A DNA stretch of 64,000 bases from Simplicispira psychrophila DSM 11588 (GCF_000688255.1 NZ_JHYS01000004.1:186001-250000); one strand, 5' to 3'; shown: positions 27,979-37,031, counted from the stretch's first letter. Program-made: numbers and translations. Notes: generated by a model from the sequence alone, not told the origin.

Positions 27979-30771
27979 ATGACACCCGAGGCCAAGGCCC
28001 GCCAAGCCATCGACGAGCAACTGACCCAAGCTGGCTGGGTGTTGCAAGACCTGCGGGCGCTCAACTTGGGCGCGGGCTTGGGCGTGGCGGTGCGCGAATA
28101 CCCCACCGACAGCGGGCCAGCCGATTACGTGCTGTTTGTGGGCCGCGCTGCCGTGGGCGTGATCGAGGCCAAGCGCGACGATGCGGCCACCCATCTGATC
28201 GCCACCGAGCGCCAGACCGAGCGCTACGCCAGCGCCACCCTCAAATGGCGCAAAGACCGCACGCCGCTGCCGTTTTTGTTTGAGGCCACCGGCCAAGTTA
28301 TCCGCTTTACCGATGGCCGCGACCCGGCGCCGCGCTCGCGTGAGCTGTTCCATTTTTTGCGCCCTGACACGCTGGCCGAATGGCTGGCCCAGCCCGCCAA
28401 GCCATCCGCTACGCTGCGCGCCCGCCTCAAGAACAACATGCCCGCGCTGCACGCCGAGCGCCTGCGCGACTGCCAGGTCAGCGCCGTCACCGGGCTGGAA
28501 AACTCGCTGGCGCTGAACCAGCCGCGCGCTTTGGTGCACATGGCGACCGGCTCGGGCAAGACCTTTACCGCCATCACCAGCATCTACCGCCTGCTGAAAT
28601 TTGGCGGTGCCAAGCGCATTTTGTTTTTGGTGGACACGCGCAACTTGGGCAAACAGGCGCACCAAGAATTCATGCAGTACTCGCCGCCCGATGACGCGCG
28701 CAAGTTCACCGAGCTGTACAACGTGCAGCGCCTCGCCAGCAGCGCCATCGACCCGCACGCGCAGGTGTGCATCAGCACCATCCAGCGCATGTATTCCATC
28801 CTGAGCGGCGAGAGCATCGACCCTGCGGCCGAAGACCTGTCCTTGAACGAAGTGCAGCAAAGCGCCAGCCAGACCAAGCTGGTGCGCTACAACGCCGCCA
28901 TTCCTATCGAGACCTTTGATTTCATCGTCATCGACGAGTGCCACCGCAGCATTTACAACCTGTGGAAGCAGGTGCTGGATTACTTTGATGCCTTCTTGAT
29001 TGGCCTGACGGCCACGCCCGACCGGCGCACACTGGGGTTTTTTAACGAAAACATCGTGGCCCAATACAGTTACGAGCAATCGGTGGTCGATGGCGTCAAC
29101 GTTGGCTACAACGTGTTTTTGATCGAGACCGACATCACGCAGCAAGGCGCAGCGCTGCAAGCCAAAGAATGGGTTGACCACCGCGACCGCGCCACGCGCA
29201 AAAAGCGCTGGGCCGAGACCGAAGACGACACCGCCTACAGCGGCAAAGAGCTGGACCGCTCGGTGGTCAACCCCAGCCAGATTCGCCAAGTGATTCAGGC
29301 GATGAAAACCGCTGTCGCCACACACATCTTTCCCGAGCGCAAAGAGGTGCCGAAAACTCTCATCTTTGCCAAGACCGACAGCCATGCCGACGACATCATC
29401 CAGATGGTGCGCGAGGTGTATGGCGAGGGCAACGCCTTCTGCAAAAAGGTCACCTACAAAGCCGAGGACGACCCGGACAGCACGTTGGCGAGTTTTCGCA
29501 ACGACTACCACCCGCGCATCGCCGTCACCGTGGACATGATTGCCACCGGCACCGACATCAAACCGCTCGAAGTGCTGCTGTTTATGCGCGACGTGCGCAG
29601 CCGGGGCTATTACGAGCAAATGAAAGGCCGGGGCGTGCGCAGCTTGGATGCGGATGGGCTCCAGCGGGTCAGCGCCAGCGCCCCCGGTGCCAAAGACCGT
29701 TTTGTGCTGATTGACGCGGTCGGCGTAGAAAAATCGCTGAAAACCGAAAGCCGTCCGCTGGAGAAAAAACCCAGCGTGGCGCTGAAAGACCTGCTGCAAG
29801 GCGTGGCGCTGGGCCACCGCGACGACGACACCCTGCTCAGTCTGGCCAACCGCTTGGTGCGGCTGAACAAGCAGTTGGACGACAAGGCCAAGGCGCGCAT
29901 CGAAACCACCGCCGGTGGCAGCAGCGTGGTCGAACTGGCGCAGGGGCTGATGGGCGCTATCGATGCCGATGGCATTGCGCAAACCGCGCTGGCCACGGCG
30001 CAGGCGCAGGGCATTACGCGCAGCGAAGACACTCTCACGCCAGACGAACTGCAAGCCGCCCGCAGCGTGCGCGTGGCGGCGGCCTGCGCGCCGTTTGATG
30101 CGCCCGAACTGCGCGACGAGTTAGAAAACGCCCGCCGCGAGCGCGAGCAGATCATCGACCACATCAACCTCGACACCGTCACCTTTGCTGGCTACAGCGA
30201 ACAGGCGGTGCAGCAAGCGCAGCAGGCGATTGACGCTTTTGCCGCCTACATTGCGCAGCACAAAGACGAGATTGCCGCGCTGGGCTTTTTTTACGACCAG
30301 CCCTACCAGCGCCGCGCGCTCACCATTGATTTGATTGAAGCGCTGCACCAGCAGTTGGCCAAGCCGCCGCTGATGCTGACCACCGAGCGCCTGTGGAGCG
30401 CTTACGCCCGCGTGCAGGGCAGCCAGGTCAAACCGATCAGCACCCAGCGCCAGTTGACCGACATCGTGGCTTTGGTGCGCTACGCCTTGGGGCTGAATGC
30501 CGAGCTGGCGCCGTTTTCTGACCAAGTGGACAAGCGCTTTTCCGACTGGATTTGGCGCCACAACAGCCAGCGCGCCAGCGCCTTCACGCCCGAACAAACC
30601 GAATGGTTACGCCAAATGAAAAACCACATCGCCGCCAGCGGCAGCATCGGCCGCGCCGACTTTGACTACGCCGAGTTGGCCCATCACGGCGGTTTGCAAC
30701 GGGTTTGGGCGGTGCTGGGCAAGGAGTTGGATGGATTGATGGCGGAAATGAATGAGGAGTTGGTGGCGTGA
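27979..30771 (+). CDS. hsdR: Type I restriction enzyme R subunit (HsdR)
   Basis: A 930-residue motor/nuclease subunit that translocates and cuts unmodified DNA. The N-terminal PD-(D/E)xK nuclease shows D49 (GPADYVLF) and E63-x-K65 (GVIEAKRD). The SF2 helicase core has ATGSGKT (189-195), DECH (319-322) and LTATPDRRT, then the second RecA lobe with MIATGTDIKPLE and QMKGRGVR. The C-terminal region from about 650 resembles the EcoEI-type HsdR tail. It is shorter than EcoKI HsdR, normal for the EcoEI group. AAGGAG lies seven bases before the ATG. Its stop overlaps the GTG start of hsdS. Confidence 0.95.
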   Translation: MTPEAKARQAIDEQLTQAGWVLQDLRALNLGAGLGVAVREYPTDSGPADYVLFVGRAAVGVIEAKRDDAATHLIATERQTERYASATLKWRKDRTPLPFLFEATGQVIRFTDGRDPAPRSRELFHFLRPDTLAEWLAQPAKPSATLRARLKNNMPALHAERLRDCQVSAVTGLENSLALNQPRALVHMATGSGKTFTAITSIYRLLKFGGAKRILFLVDTRNLGKQAHQEFMQYSPPDDARKFTELYNVQRLASSAIDPHAQVCISTIQRMYSILSGESIDPAAEDLSLNEVQQSASQTKLVRYNAAIPIETFDFIVIDECHRSIYNLWKQVLDYFDAFLIGLTATPDRRTLGFFNENIVAQYSYEQSVVDGVNVGYNVFLIETDITQQGAALQAKEWVDHRDRATRKKRWAETEDDTAYSGKELDRSVVNPSQIRQVIQAMKTAVATHIFPERKEVPKTLIFAKTDSHADDIIQMVREVYGEGNAFCKKVTYKAEDDPDSTLASFRNDYHPRIAVTVDMIATGTDIKPLEVLLFMRDVRSRGYYEQMKGRGVRSLDADGLQRVSASAPGAKDRFVLIDAVGVEKSLKTESRPLEKKPSVALKDLLQGVALGHRDDDTLLSLANRLVRLNKQLDDKAKARIETTAGGSSVVELAQGLMGAIDADGIAQTALATAQAQGITRSEDTLTPDELQAARSVRVAAACAPFDAPELRDELENARREREQIIDHINLDTVTFAGYSEQAVQQAQQAIDAFAAYIAQHKDEIAALGFFYDQPYQRRALTIDLIEALHQQLAKPPLMLTTERLWSAYARVQGSQVKPISTQRQLTDIVALVRYALGLNAELAPFSDQVDKRFSDWIWRHNSQRASAFTPEQTEWLRQMKNHIAASGSIGRADFDYAELAHHGGLQRVWAVLGKELDGLMAEMNEELVA

Positions 30772-32279
30772 ATAAATTACCTGATGGATGGAGGCTTACA
30801 ACTCTCGGAGATCTATTAGTTGCAGTCGTTGGAGGAGGAACGCCACCACGAAATATGCCTGCTTACTTTAATGGAACCATTCCTTGGTTTACTGTTAAAG
30901 ATATGAAATCTTTGAGGCCATCTGATGCGCAAGAACACATTACAGAGGCTGCAATACTAAACAGTGCAACTAATTTAGTTCCTGCAAATACATTAATTGT
31001 TGCGACGAGGATCGCGTTAGGTCGCGCAATACGACCTAAGGTAAAGTGTGCTATTAATCAGGATTTAAAAGCGATTTTTCCTGCCAAAGGTATTGATGTC
31101 GAGTTTCTCTTGTATTGGATCGAAGCTCATGCGCGCTATATTCAAAACCTGGGTTCTGGAACTACCGTAAGTGGCATTCGACTTGAAGCATTGCATGGAC
31201 TGCCCTTATTTCTTCCTCCGCAAACCGAACAAACCCGCATCGTCGCCAAACTCGAAGAGCTGCTCTCCGACCTCGATGCTGGCGTGGCGGAATTGAAAGC
31301 GGCGCAAAAGAAGCTCACGCAATACCGCCAATCGCTGCTGAAAGCGGCAGTCGAAGGTGCACTGACGGCAGAGTGGCGCCAGCACAACCCGCCGCAAGAA
31401 ACCGGCGCGCAACTGCTGGAGCGCATCCTCACCGAGCGCCGCGCCCGCTGGGAAGCCAAGCAACTCGCCAAGTTTGCAAGCCAAGGCAAAGCCCCGCCCA
31501 AAGACTGGGAAAGTAAATACCCCGCAGCGGTAGCTCCTGACGTGGCAGGTTTGCCGGAATTGCCGCACGGGTGGGTGTGGAGTTCGATAGGCCAGTGTTT
31601 TCATGTCGCTGTAGGAGCGACTCCAAGCCGAAAAGAACCCAGTTACTGGGGCGGTGACATACCTTGGGTAAGTTCTGGTGAAGTGCGGTTTTCACGCATC
31701 ACTGGAACCAGAGAAATGATTGCAGAGGCAGGACTGAATAATAGTAGTACACATATTAATCCCATCGGTAGTGTGCTTCTTGGAATGATTGGCGAGGGAA
31801 AAACACGCGGTCAAGTTGCCATACTTGATGTGGAGGCTGCAAATAATCAAAACTGCGCTGCAATCTGGGTTGCTGAAACTGGGATTGCGTCAGAGTATGT
31901 TTATTACTGGCTATGGTCGCAGTATGAGCAAACCCGAAAAGGCAGTAGTGGAAACAATCAGCCTGCATTAAATAAATCCATTGTTGAGCGTATTCCGTTT
32001 CCTTTGCCTCCACTGGATGAAGTCAATGTGATTGCTGAGGCCGTTGATAGCGCTTTGGAAAGTACTTCAATGCAAGAGCGCGCGATTGAAATCAGCCTCA
32101 AACAATCCACCGCCCAACGCCAAAACATCCTGCGCGCCGCGTTCTCCGGCCAGCTCGTCCCGCAAGACCCCAGCGACGAACCGGCGAGCAGGCTGCTGGA
32201 GCGCATTCGCACCGAGCGCGCCGCGCAAGCGTCCGTGCCCAAGGTGCGCAAGGCGCGTGCGGTCAAGGGGGTTGCATGA
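30768..32279 (+). CDS. hsdS: Type I restriction-modification specificity subunit (HsdS)
   Basis: A 503-residue subunit determining the bipartite target sequence of both methylation and restriction. GTG start overlapping the hsdR stop; GAGGAG precedes it. Two target-recognition domains (about 1-145 and 265-425) are each followed by a conserved helical spacer: KLEELLSDLDAGVAELKAAQ (about 159-178) and a matching C-terminal helix with LKQSTAQRQNILRAAFSG. Both recognition domains begin with the same logic (LPDGWRLTTLGDL, LPHGWVWSSIGQC) and are visibly AT-richer than the spacers, a sign of exchange between strains. The recognised sequence cannot be predicted here. Confidence 0.94.
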   Translation: MNKLPDGWRLTTLGDLLVAVVGGGTPPRNMPAYFNGTIPWFTVKDMKSLRPSDAQEHITEAAILNSATNLVPANTLIVATRIALGRAIRPKVKCAINQDLKAIFPAKGIDVEFLLYWIEAHARYIQNLGSGTTVSGIRLEALHGLPLFLPPQTEQTRIVAKLEELLSDLDAGVAELKAAQKKLTQYRQSLLKAAVEGALTAEWRQHNPPQETGAQLLERILTERRARWEAKQLAKFASQGKAPPKDWESKYPAAVAPDVAGLPELPHGWVWSSIGQCFHVAVGATPSRKEPSYWGGDIPWVSSGEVRFSRITGTREMIAEAGLNNSSTHINPIGSVLLGMIGEGKTRGQVAILDVEAANNQNCAAIWVAETGIASEYVYYWLWSQYEQTRKGSSGNNQPALNKSIVERIPFPLPPLDEVNVIAEAVDSALESTSMQERAIEISLKQSTAQRQNILRAAFSGQLVPQDPSDEPASRLLERIRTERAAQASVPKVRKARAVKGVA

Positions 32280-32779
32280 GCCAAGACAAGAAACCAGAAG
32301 CGGGCCTGAATGCCATCCCACCAGCGCCAGAGGCCACGCCCTTGCTGTCGGAACTGCGCCAACTGATTGATGAGGCGCGCCACTCGGCTGTGGTGGCGGT
32401 GAATGCCGGCCTGACGCTGTTGTATTGGCGCGTGGGCCAACGCATCCGTGTGGAGGTGCTGGGCGGCGAACGCGCTGGCTATGGAGAAGAAATTGTCTCC
32501 ACACTGTCGCGACAATTAGCGTGGAGCCATTTTCGAGAGCTTATTTATCTGCAAGACCCGCTGGTCCGCGACTTCTACGCCGAAATGTGCCGCATCGAGC
32601 GCTGGAGTGTGCGCACTCTGCGCGAGCGGGTGGGTTCGATGCTGTTTGAGCGCACGGCGCTGTCAAAAAGGCCGGACGAATTGATCAGGCTAGAGTTGGA
32701 CGCGCTGCACGCCCACCCGCCGCATCACCGAACATCACGACGTTCATTGCGTTCAAAAACTCCCGAGGCCACAACATGA
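32276..32779 (+). pseudogene. Truncated DUF1016/YhcG-type PDDEXK nuclease family protein
   Basis: A 167-residue open frame. Residues about 20-75 match the DUF1016 N-terminal domain (LRQLIDEARHSAVVAVN, LLYWRVGQRI, GYGEEIVSTLSRQL). This joins directly to the later family block AWSHFRELIYLQDPLVRDFYAEMCRIERWSVRTLR, skipping the roughly 30-40 residues that normally lie between. The protein then stops at ELIRLELDAL plus a 24-residue basic tail, so the C-terminal PD-(D/E)xK nuclease domain is missing. The internal join is in frame, perhaps from recombination between two similar STLSRQL-like segments. ATGA overlaps link it to hsdS and to the ATPase gene, so it is still translated in the chain and may be a functional small protein rather than dead. 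Confidence 0.75.
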
Positions 32780-33969
32780 AGATTGAAACCATCCGCCTGC
32801 GCAATTTCAAAGCGTTCCGCGAAGTCAACCTGACCGATCTGCCGGGCTTTTTGGTGGTCGTGGGAGCCAATGGCACCGGAAAAACCACGCTGTTCGATGT
32901 GTTCGGTTTTTTGCATGACTGTCTGAAAGGCAACGTGCGCTCGGCGCTGGACAAGCGGGGGCGCTTTCGGGAGGTGTTGAGCCGGGGGTGCGATCCTGAG
33001 AAGGACGCGATCATGGTCGAGCTCCAGTACCGCATGGAAATCACCGGTAAAGAGCGGCTGGTGACTTACTCAGTCGAAATCGGCGAAGTCAACGGCCAGC
33101 CGGTGGTGTTGCGCGAGGTGCTGCGCTACAAGCGTGGCCGCCATGGAAAACCGTTCCATTTCCTCAACTTCGCCCAAGGAGAGGGCTATGCCATCGTCAA
33201 CGAAGGTGATTTCACCCTGCCCGATGACCAGTTAGAACGTGAAACCCAGAAAGTCTCGCCCGACGCTTTGGCGATCAAAGGGCTGGGTCAGTTCGAGCGC
33301 TTCAAGGCTGCCAATGCGTTTCGCCAGCTGATTGAGCACTGGTACGTGTCGGACTTTCACATCAGCGCGGCGCGTGGTCGCAAGGATGCGTCTGGCGATT
33401 CGGAGCATCTGAGTGAATCGGGTGACAACCTGCCGTTGGTGGCGCGCAGGCTATACGAGCAATACCCGGCAGTGTTTCAGCGCATTTTGGACACCATGGC
33501 CCGGCGTGTACCGGGGGTGTCGGGTGTCGAGCCACTGCTGCTGGACGATGGCTACCTGACCTTGCGTTTCCAAGACGGTTCGTTCAAAACACCGTTTCTG
33601 GATCGCTACGTCTCGGACGGCACGATCAAGATGTTTGCCTATCTGGTGCTGCTGCACGACCCCAGCCCTCACCCGCTGTTGTGCGTAGAAGAGCCTGAGA
33701 ACCAGCTCTACCCCACGCTGATGGGGGCCTTGGCCGAGGAGTTTCGCTCTTATGCACACCGAGGCGGTCAGGTCTTTGTCTCCACCCACTCGCCTGATTT
33801 TTTGAACGCCATTGAGTTGGAAGAGGCCTGCTGGCTGGTCAAGCGGGACGGCTACACCGAGGTTCACCGTGCCAAGGACAACCCACAGGTGGCTGCGTAC
33901 ATGGCTGATGGGGATCAGCTAGGTTATCTCTGGAAAGAAGGGTTTTTTGATGGTGCGGATCCGCGATGA
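32776..33969 (+). CDS. ABC/AAA-type ATPase of a putative two-gene defence module
   Basis: A 397-residue SMC/RecF-like ATPase. It opens MKIETIRLRNFKAFREVNL, with Walker A GANGTGKT at 30-37. The ABC-type signature is YVSDGTIKM (278-286), Walker B with catalytic glutamate LLCVEEPENQLYP (301-313), and the H-loop STHSPDFL with H338. The insert between carries no recognised domain. The architecture matches AAA15-type ATPases that pair with TOPRIM or HNH effectors in defence systems such as PARIS, OLD/Gabija and Septu. It overlaps the DUF1016 remnant and the next gene by four bases each, inside the hsd operon. The role in defence is inference from fold and context. Confidence 0.85.
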   Translation: MKIETIRLRNFKAFREVNLTDLPGFLVVVGANGTGKTTLFDVFGFLHDCLKGNVRSALDKRGRFREVLSRGCDPEKDAIMVELQYRMEITGKERLVTYSVEIGEVNGQPVVLREVLRYKRGRHGKPFHFLNFAQGEGYAIVNEGDFTLPDDQLERETQKVSPDALAIKGLGQFERFKAANAFRQLIEHWYVSDFHISAARGRKDASGDSEHLSESGDNLPLVARRLYEQYPAVFQRILDTMARRVPGVSGVEPLLLDDGYLTLRFQDGSFKTPFLDRYVSDGTIKMFAYLVLLHDPSPHPLLCVEEPENQLYPTLMGALAEEFRSYAHRGGQVFVSTHSPDFLNAIELEEACWLVKRDGYTEVHRAKDNPQVAAYMADGDQLGYLWKEGFFDGADPR

Positions 33970-34541
33970 AAGAGCTTGTCTTTTTGGTCGAAGGTGAGGC
34001 AGAGCGCTGCCTGCTGGACACCTTTTTGCCGCGTGTTTTGCCCGAGGGAGTAGGCCATCGTGTCATTCCGTTTCAGGGCAAGCAAGACATGGAAAAGCGC
34101 ATGAATATGCGGATCCGGGGCTACCTCAACCCACAGGCGCGCTTCATTGTTCTGCGCGATCAGGACAGCCACACCGACTGCATTGCGCTCAAGCGCTCCC
34201 TGCAAGAGCGCTGCGCTGGTACGCAGCGAGAGGCGCATTGTCTGGTGCGAATCGCCTGCACCGAGTTGGAGACGTTTTACTTGGCGGACTTGGCTGCGGT
34301 GGGGCAGGGGCTGGGTATCTCAGGACTGGATCGCTACCAGTCACAGCGCAAATTTCGCGATCCGGATCGCCTTGGTAGCCCAAGCCGTGAACTCAGTGCA
34401 TTGACGAAGAACCGCTACGAGAAGCGCGACGGGTCGGCGCGGATTGGCCAGCACTTGGCGCTAGAAAACACCCGCTCCCCCAGTTTTCACCACTTTGTTG
34501 CCGGGATCCGGCGCCTGAGCGCGCAATTGCTGGACGCTTGA
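33966..34541 (+). CDS. DUF4276-family TOPRIM-like partner protein
   Basis: A 191-residue protein starting MKELVFLVEGEAERCLLDTF. The VEGEAE stretch (E9) and the acidic pair D65/D67 in FIVLRDQDSHTDC are arranged like the Glu and DxD metal-binding residues of TOPRIM domains, suggesting a nuclease or nicking effector. The block ACTELETFYLADL followed by SRELSALTKNRYEKRDGS is typical of DUF4276 proteins. It is translationally coupled to the ATPase (ATGA) and ends against hsdM. By analogy with AriB in PARIS it could be the toxic effector held by the ATPase; catalytic activity is unproven. Confidence 0.8.
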   Translation: MKELVFLVEGEAERCLLDTFLPRVLPEGVGHRVIPFQGKQDMEKRMNMRIRGYLNPQARFIVLRDQDSHTDCIALKRSLQERCAGTQREAHCLVRIACTELETFYLADLAAVGQGLGISGLDRYQSQRKFRDPDRLGSPSRELSALTKNRYEKRDGSARIGQHLALENTRSPSFHHFVAGIRRLSAQLLDA

Positions 34542-34552
34542 ATGATTTTTTT

Positions 34553-36067
34553 ATGAACGCTTCCTCCCTCATCCAGAAAGTCTGGAATTTTTGCCACACG
34601 CTGCGCGACGACGGTGTCGGCTATGGCGACTATCTCGAGCAGCTGACCTATCTGCTGTTCCTGAAAATGGCGCACGAATACGCACAAGAACCGTACAAGC
34701 GCGAGACGCATATCCCCACCAACTACGATTGGGCCACGTTGCGCCGCCAGACCGGCGAGCCGCTGGAGACGCAGTACCTGGCCACGCTGCATCGGCTGGG
34801 CCAAGAGCCGGGGATGCTGGGTGCGATTTTTTTCAAGGCGCAAAACAAGATTCAAGACCCGGCCAAACTCAGCCGCTTGGTGCAGTTGATCGATGCAGAA
34901 AACTGGGTTGGCATGGACGCCGACACCAAGGGCGATTTGTACGAAGGGCTGCTGCAAAAGAACGCCGAAGACACTAAGAGTGGCGCCGGCCAATACTTCA
35001 CGCCGCGCGCGCTGATCCAAGCCATGGTGGCCTGTATGCAGCCCGAGCCGCTCAAGACGATTGCCGACCCGGCCTGCGGCACCGGTGGATTTTTTCTGGT
35101 GGCCAATGAGTGGCTGAACGGCACTGGCGACTGGCTGCGCCAGCACGCTGATGGGCTGGATTACGCACCGCCCCGGCTAAACGCACGGCAGGCGGCATTT
35201 TTGCGCGACGAAACTTTTTATGGCAACGAGATCGTGCCGGGCACGCGCCGCCTGTGCCTGATGAACTTGTTTCTGCACAATATTGGCGAACTGGTCGGTG
35301 AGCCAGCGGTGGAGCGTACCGATGCGCTGATTGCCGAGCCTCGGATACGCGTCGATTACGTGCTGGCGAATCCACCGTTTGGCAAGAAAAGCAGCATGAC
35401 CATCACCAACGCCGAGGGCGAAGAAGACCGCGACGCGCTGACCTATGAGCGCCAAGATTTTTGGGAAACCACCAGCAATAAACAGCTCAATTTTTTGCAG
35501 CACATCGTCAGCATGTTGAAGGTGACCGGCAAAGCGGCGGTGGTGTTGCCCGACAACGTGCTGTTTGAAGGCGGCGCGGGCGAGAAGATTCGCAAAAAGC
35601 TGCTGGAGACCTGCGACGTCCACACCGTGCTGCGCCTGCCAACGGGTATTTTTTATGCCCAAGGGGTTAAGGCCAACGTGGTGTTTTTTGATGCCCGGCC
35701 CAAGGATGGTCGGGTGCAGACGAAGGGCATTTGGTTTTACGACTTGCGTACCAATCAGCGTTTCACACTGAAGACGCGGCCTTTGAAGCTGGACGATTTA
35801 CGTGATTTCATTGCCTGCTACCACCCGCAAAATCGCCACGAACGGGTCGAGACGGAGCGCTTCAAGTTCTACCCTTATGAAGCGCTGGTGGCGCGGGATA
35901 AGGCCAGTCTGGATATTTTTTGGCTCAAGGACGACAGCCTAGACAACCTGCAAGACTTGCCGCCGCCGGATGTGTTGCAGCAAGAAATCATTGAGCACCT
36001 GGAGGCGGCATTGGCGGCGTTTCGTGACGTAGCGGCAGGGCTGCCCAAATCGGCAGCATCAATTTGA
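34553..36067 (+). CDS. hsdM: Type I restriction-modification DNA methyltransferase subunit (HsdM)
   Basis: A 504-residue N6-adenine methyltransferase subunit. The N-terminal helical domain (MNASSLIQKVWNFCHTLRDDG) is followed by SAM motif I DPACGTGGFF (from D172) and catalytic motif IV NPPF (273-276), with KGDLYEGLLQKNAEDTKSGAGQYFTPR between the two domains. ATG at 34553 is preferred; a TTG at 34538 overlapping the previous stop would add five residues. It is the last gene of the island, which is unusual: hsdM is normally next to hsdS, but here three genes intervene. Confidence 0.94.
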   Translation: MNASSLIQKVWNFCHTLRDDGVGYGDYLEQLTYLLFLKMAHEYAQEPYKRETHIPTNYDWATLRRQTGEPLETQYLATLHRLGQEPGMLGAIFFKAQNKIQDPAKLSRLVQLIDAENWVGMDADTKGDLYEGLLQKNAEDTKSGAGQYFTPRALIQAMVACMQPEPLKTIADPACGTGGFFLVANEWLNGTGDWLRQHADGLDYAPPRLNARQAAFLRDETFYGNEIVPGTRRLCLMNLFLHNIGELVGEPAVERTDALIAEPRIRVDYVLANPPFGKKSSMTITNAEGEEDRDALTYERQDFWETTSNKQLNFLQHIVSMLKVTGKAAVVLPDNVLFEGGAGEKIRKKLLETCDVHTVLRLPTGIFYAQGVKANVVFFDARPKDGRVQTKGIWFYDLRTNQRFTLKTRPLKLDDLRDFIACYHPQNRHERVETERFKFYPYEALVARDKASLDIFWLKDDSLDNLQDLPPPDVLQQEIIEHLEAALAAFRDVAAGLPKSAASI

Positions 36068-36117
36068 TATAAAAAGCGCCTCAAGCCCTTATGGGGTATG
36101 CGCTTTAAGCTATCAAA
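36068..36117 (-). repeat. Dispersed intergenic repeat, copy 8
   Basis: Minus strand: ATAGCTTAAAGCGC then CATAAGGGCTTGAGGCGC. Inner arms AAAGCGC/GCGCTTT make a hairpin between the convergent hsdM and acyltransferase genes and might serve as a shared terminator. Confidence 0.65.
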
Positions 36118-36120
36118 AAA

Positions 36121-36990
36121 TTAAAAGCCCTTTGTAGTGTGTTCGGCCAGTACCTGTGTGATGGTCTGGTCTTTGTCTTGCCAGATGCCGTTCAGCCAAG
36201 TTTGCAGTTGGCTGCGCTGGCGGGCGTTGGTTTGCAGCAGTTCGGGCGGGATCGGGTGCTGTTGCACCTGCACCACCACGTTGCCCAGCCGCCCGCACAG
36301 AGCGTCGATGAAGGTGGGCACTTTGCCCGGATAAATGATGGTCACATCGACCAGGCTGGTGAACAGCTCGCCCATGGTGCCCAACGCCATGCCCATGCCA
36401 CCGGCCTTGGGCAGCAATAGGTGGTGGTACGGTGGCTGCTGCTCGGCGTGTTTGGCCGCAGTGAAGCGCGTGCCTTCGGCAAAGCTCATCACTGAGGTCG
36501 GCAGCAGGCGAAACTTTTCGCAGGCCTGGCGCGCGTCGCGCAGGTCTTTGCGGGCACTGCCGCCGCCGCTGCCCCGGCGCATGAACGGAAAGTCCAGCGC
36601 CCACCATGCCAGCCCCAGAAAGGGCACGTAGATCAGTTCTTTTTTCAGGAAGAACTTGAGCATCGGGATGCGCCGGTTCAGCACGCGCTGGATGACGACG
36701 ATGTCCACCCAGCTTTGGTGGTTGCAGGTCACCAAGTACCAGCCGTCAGGGCGCAGGCCCTCCAGGCCGGTGATCTGCCAGGCGCCTGGATTGACGCTGC
36801 GCAGCCAGAAGCTGTTGATGTCAATCCAGGTGGCCGAGATGCCGATCAGCACGCGGTCCAGTACACGGCGCACCGGCTTGAACGGCAGTAGCAGTTTGAG
36901 CAAAGCAAATGGCACCATCAGCCCGCAAAACAGCAGGGTGTTGAGCACCAGAATCAGAGAGGCAAAGCAGAACTTCAGGGCAGCAAGCAT
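36121..36990 (-). CDS. Lysophospholipid acyltransferase family protein (YihG-like)
   Basis: A 289-residue inner-membrane acyltransferase of the PlsC superfamily. The N-terminal hydrophobic helix region (FASLILVLNTLLFCGLMVPF) is followed by the catalytic HX4D box in CNHQSWVDIVV and the glycerophosphate-binding FAEGTRFT. The NHQSWVD form and length match YihG/LptA-type acyltransferases that remodel phosphatidylglycerol or lysophosphatidate. It is convergent with hsdM, so it marks the right edge of the defence island. Confidence 0.87.
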   Translation of the reverse strand: MLAALKFCFASLILVLNTLLFCGLMVPFALLKLLLPFKPVRRVLDRVLIGISATWIDINSFWLRSVNPGAWQITGLEGLRPDGWYLVTCNHQSWVDIVVIQRVLNRRIPMLKFFLKKELIYVPFLGLAWWALDFPFMRRGSGGGSARKDLRDARQACEKFRLLPTSVMSFAEGTRFTAAKHAEQQPPYHHLLLPKAGGMGMALGTMGELFTSLVDVTIIYPGKVPTFIDALCGRLGNVVVQVQQHPIPPELLQTNARQRSQLQTWLNGIWQDKDQTITQVLAEHTTKGF

Positions 36991-37031
36991 GGGCGCGCAG
37001 GAACAGGCCGGGAGGGCAGTTTTTAAGTGTT

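Noticed and set aside
27889-30054. 721-codon open frame on the minus strand
   Set aside because: Antisense to hsdR; composition is a shadow of the real gene and no domain is seen.
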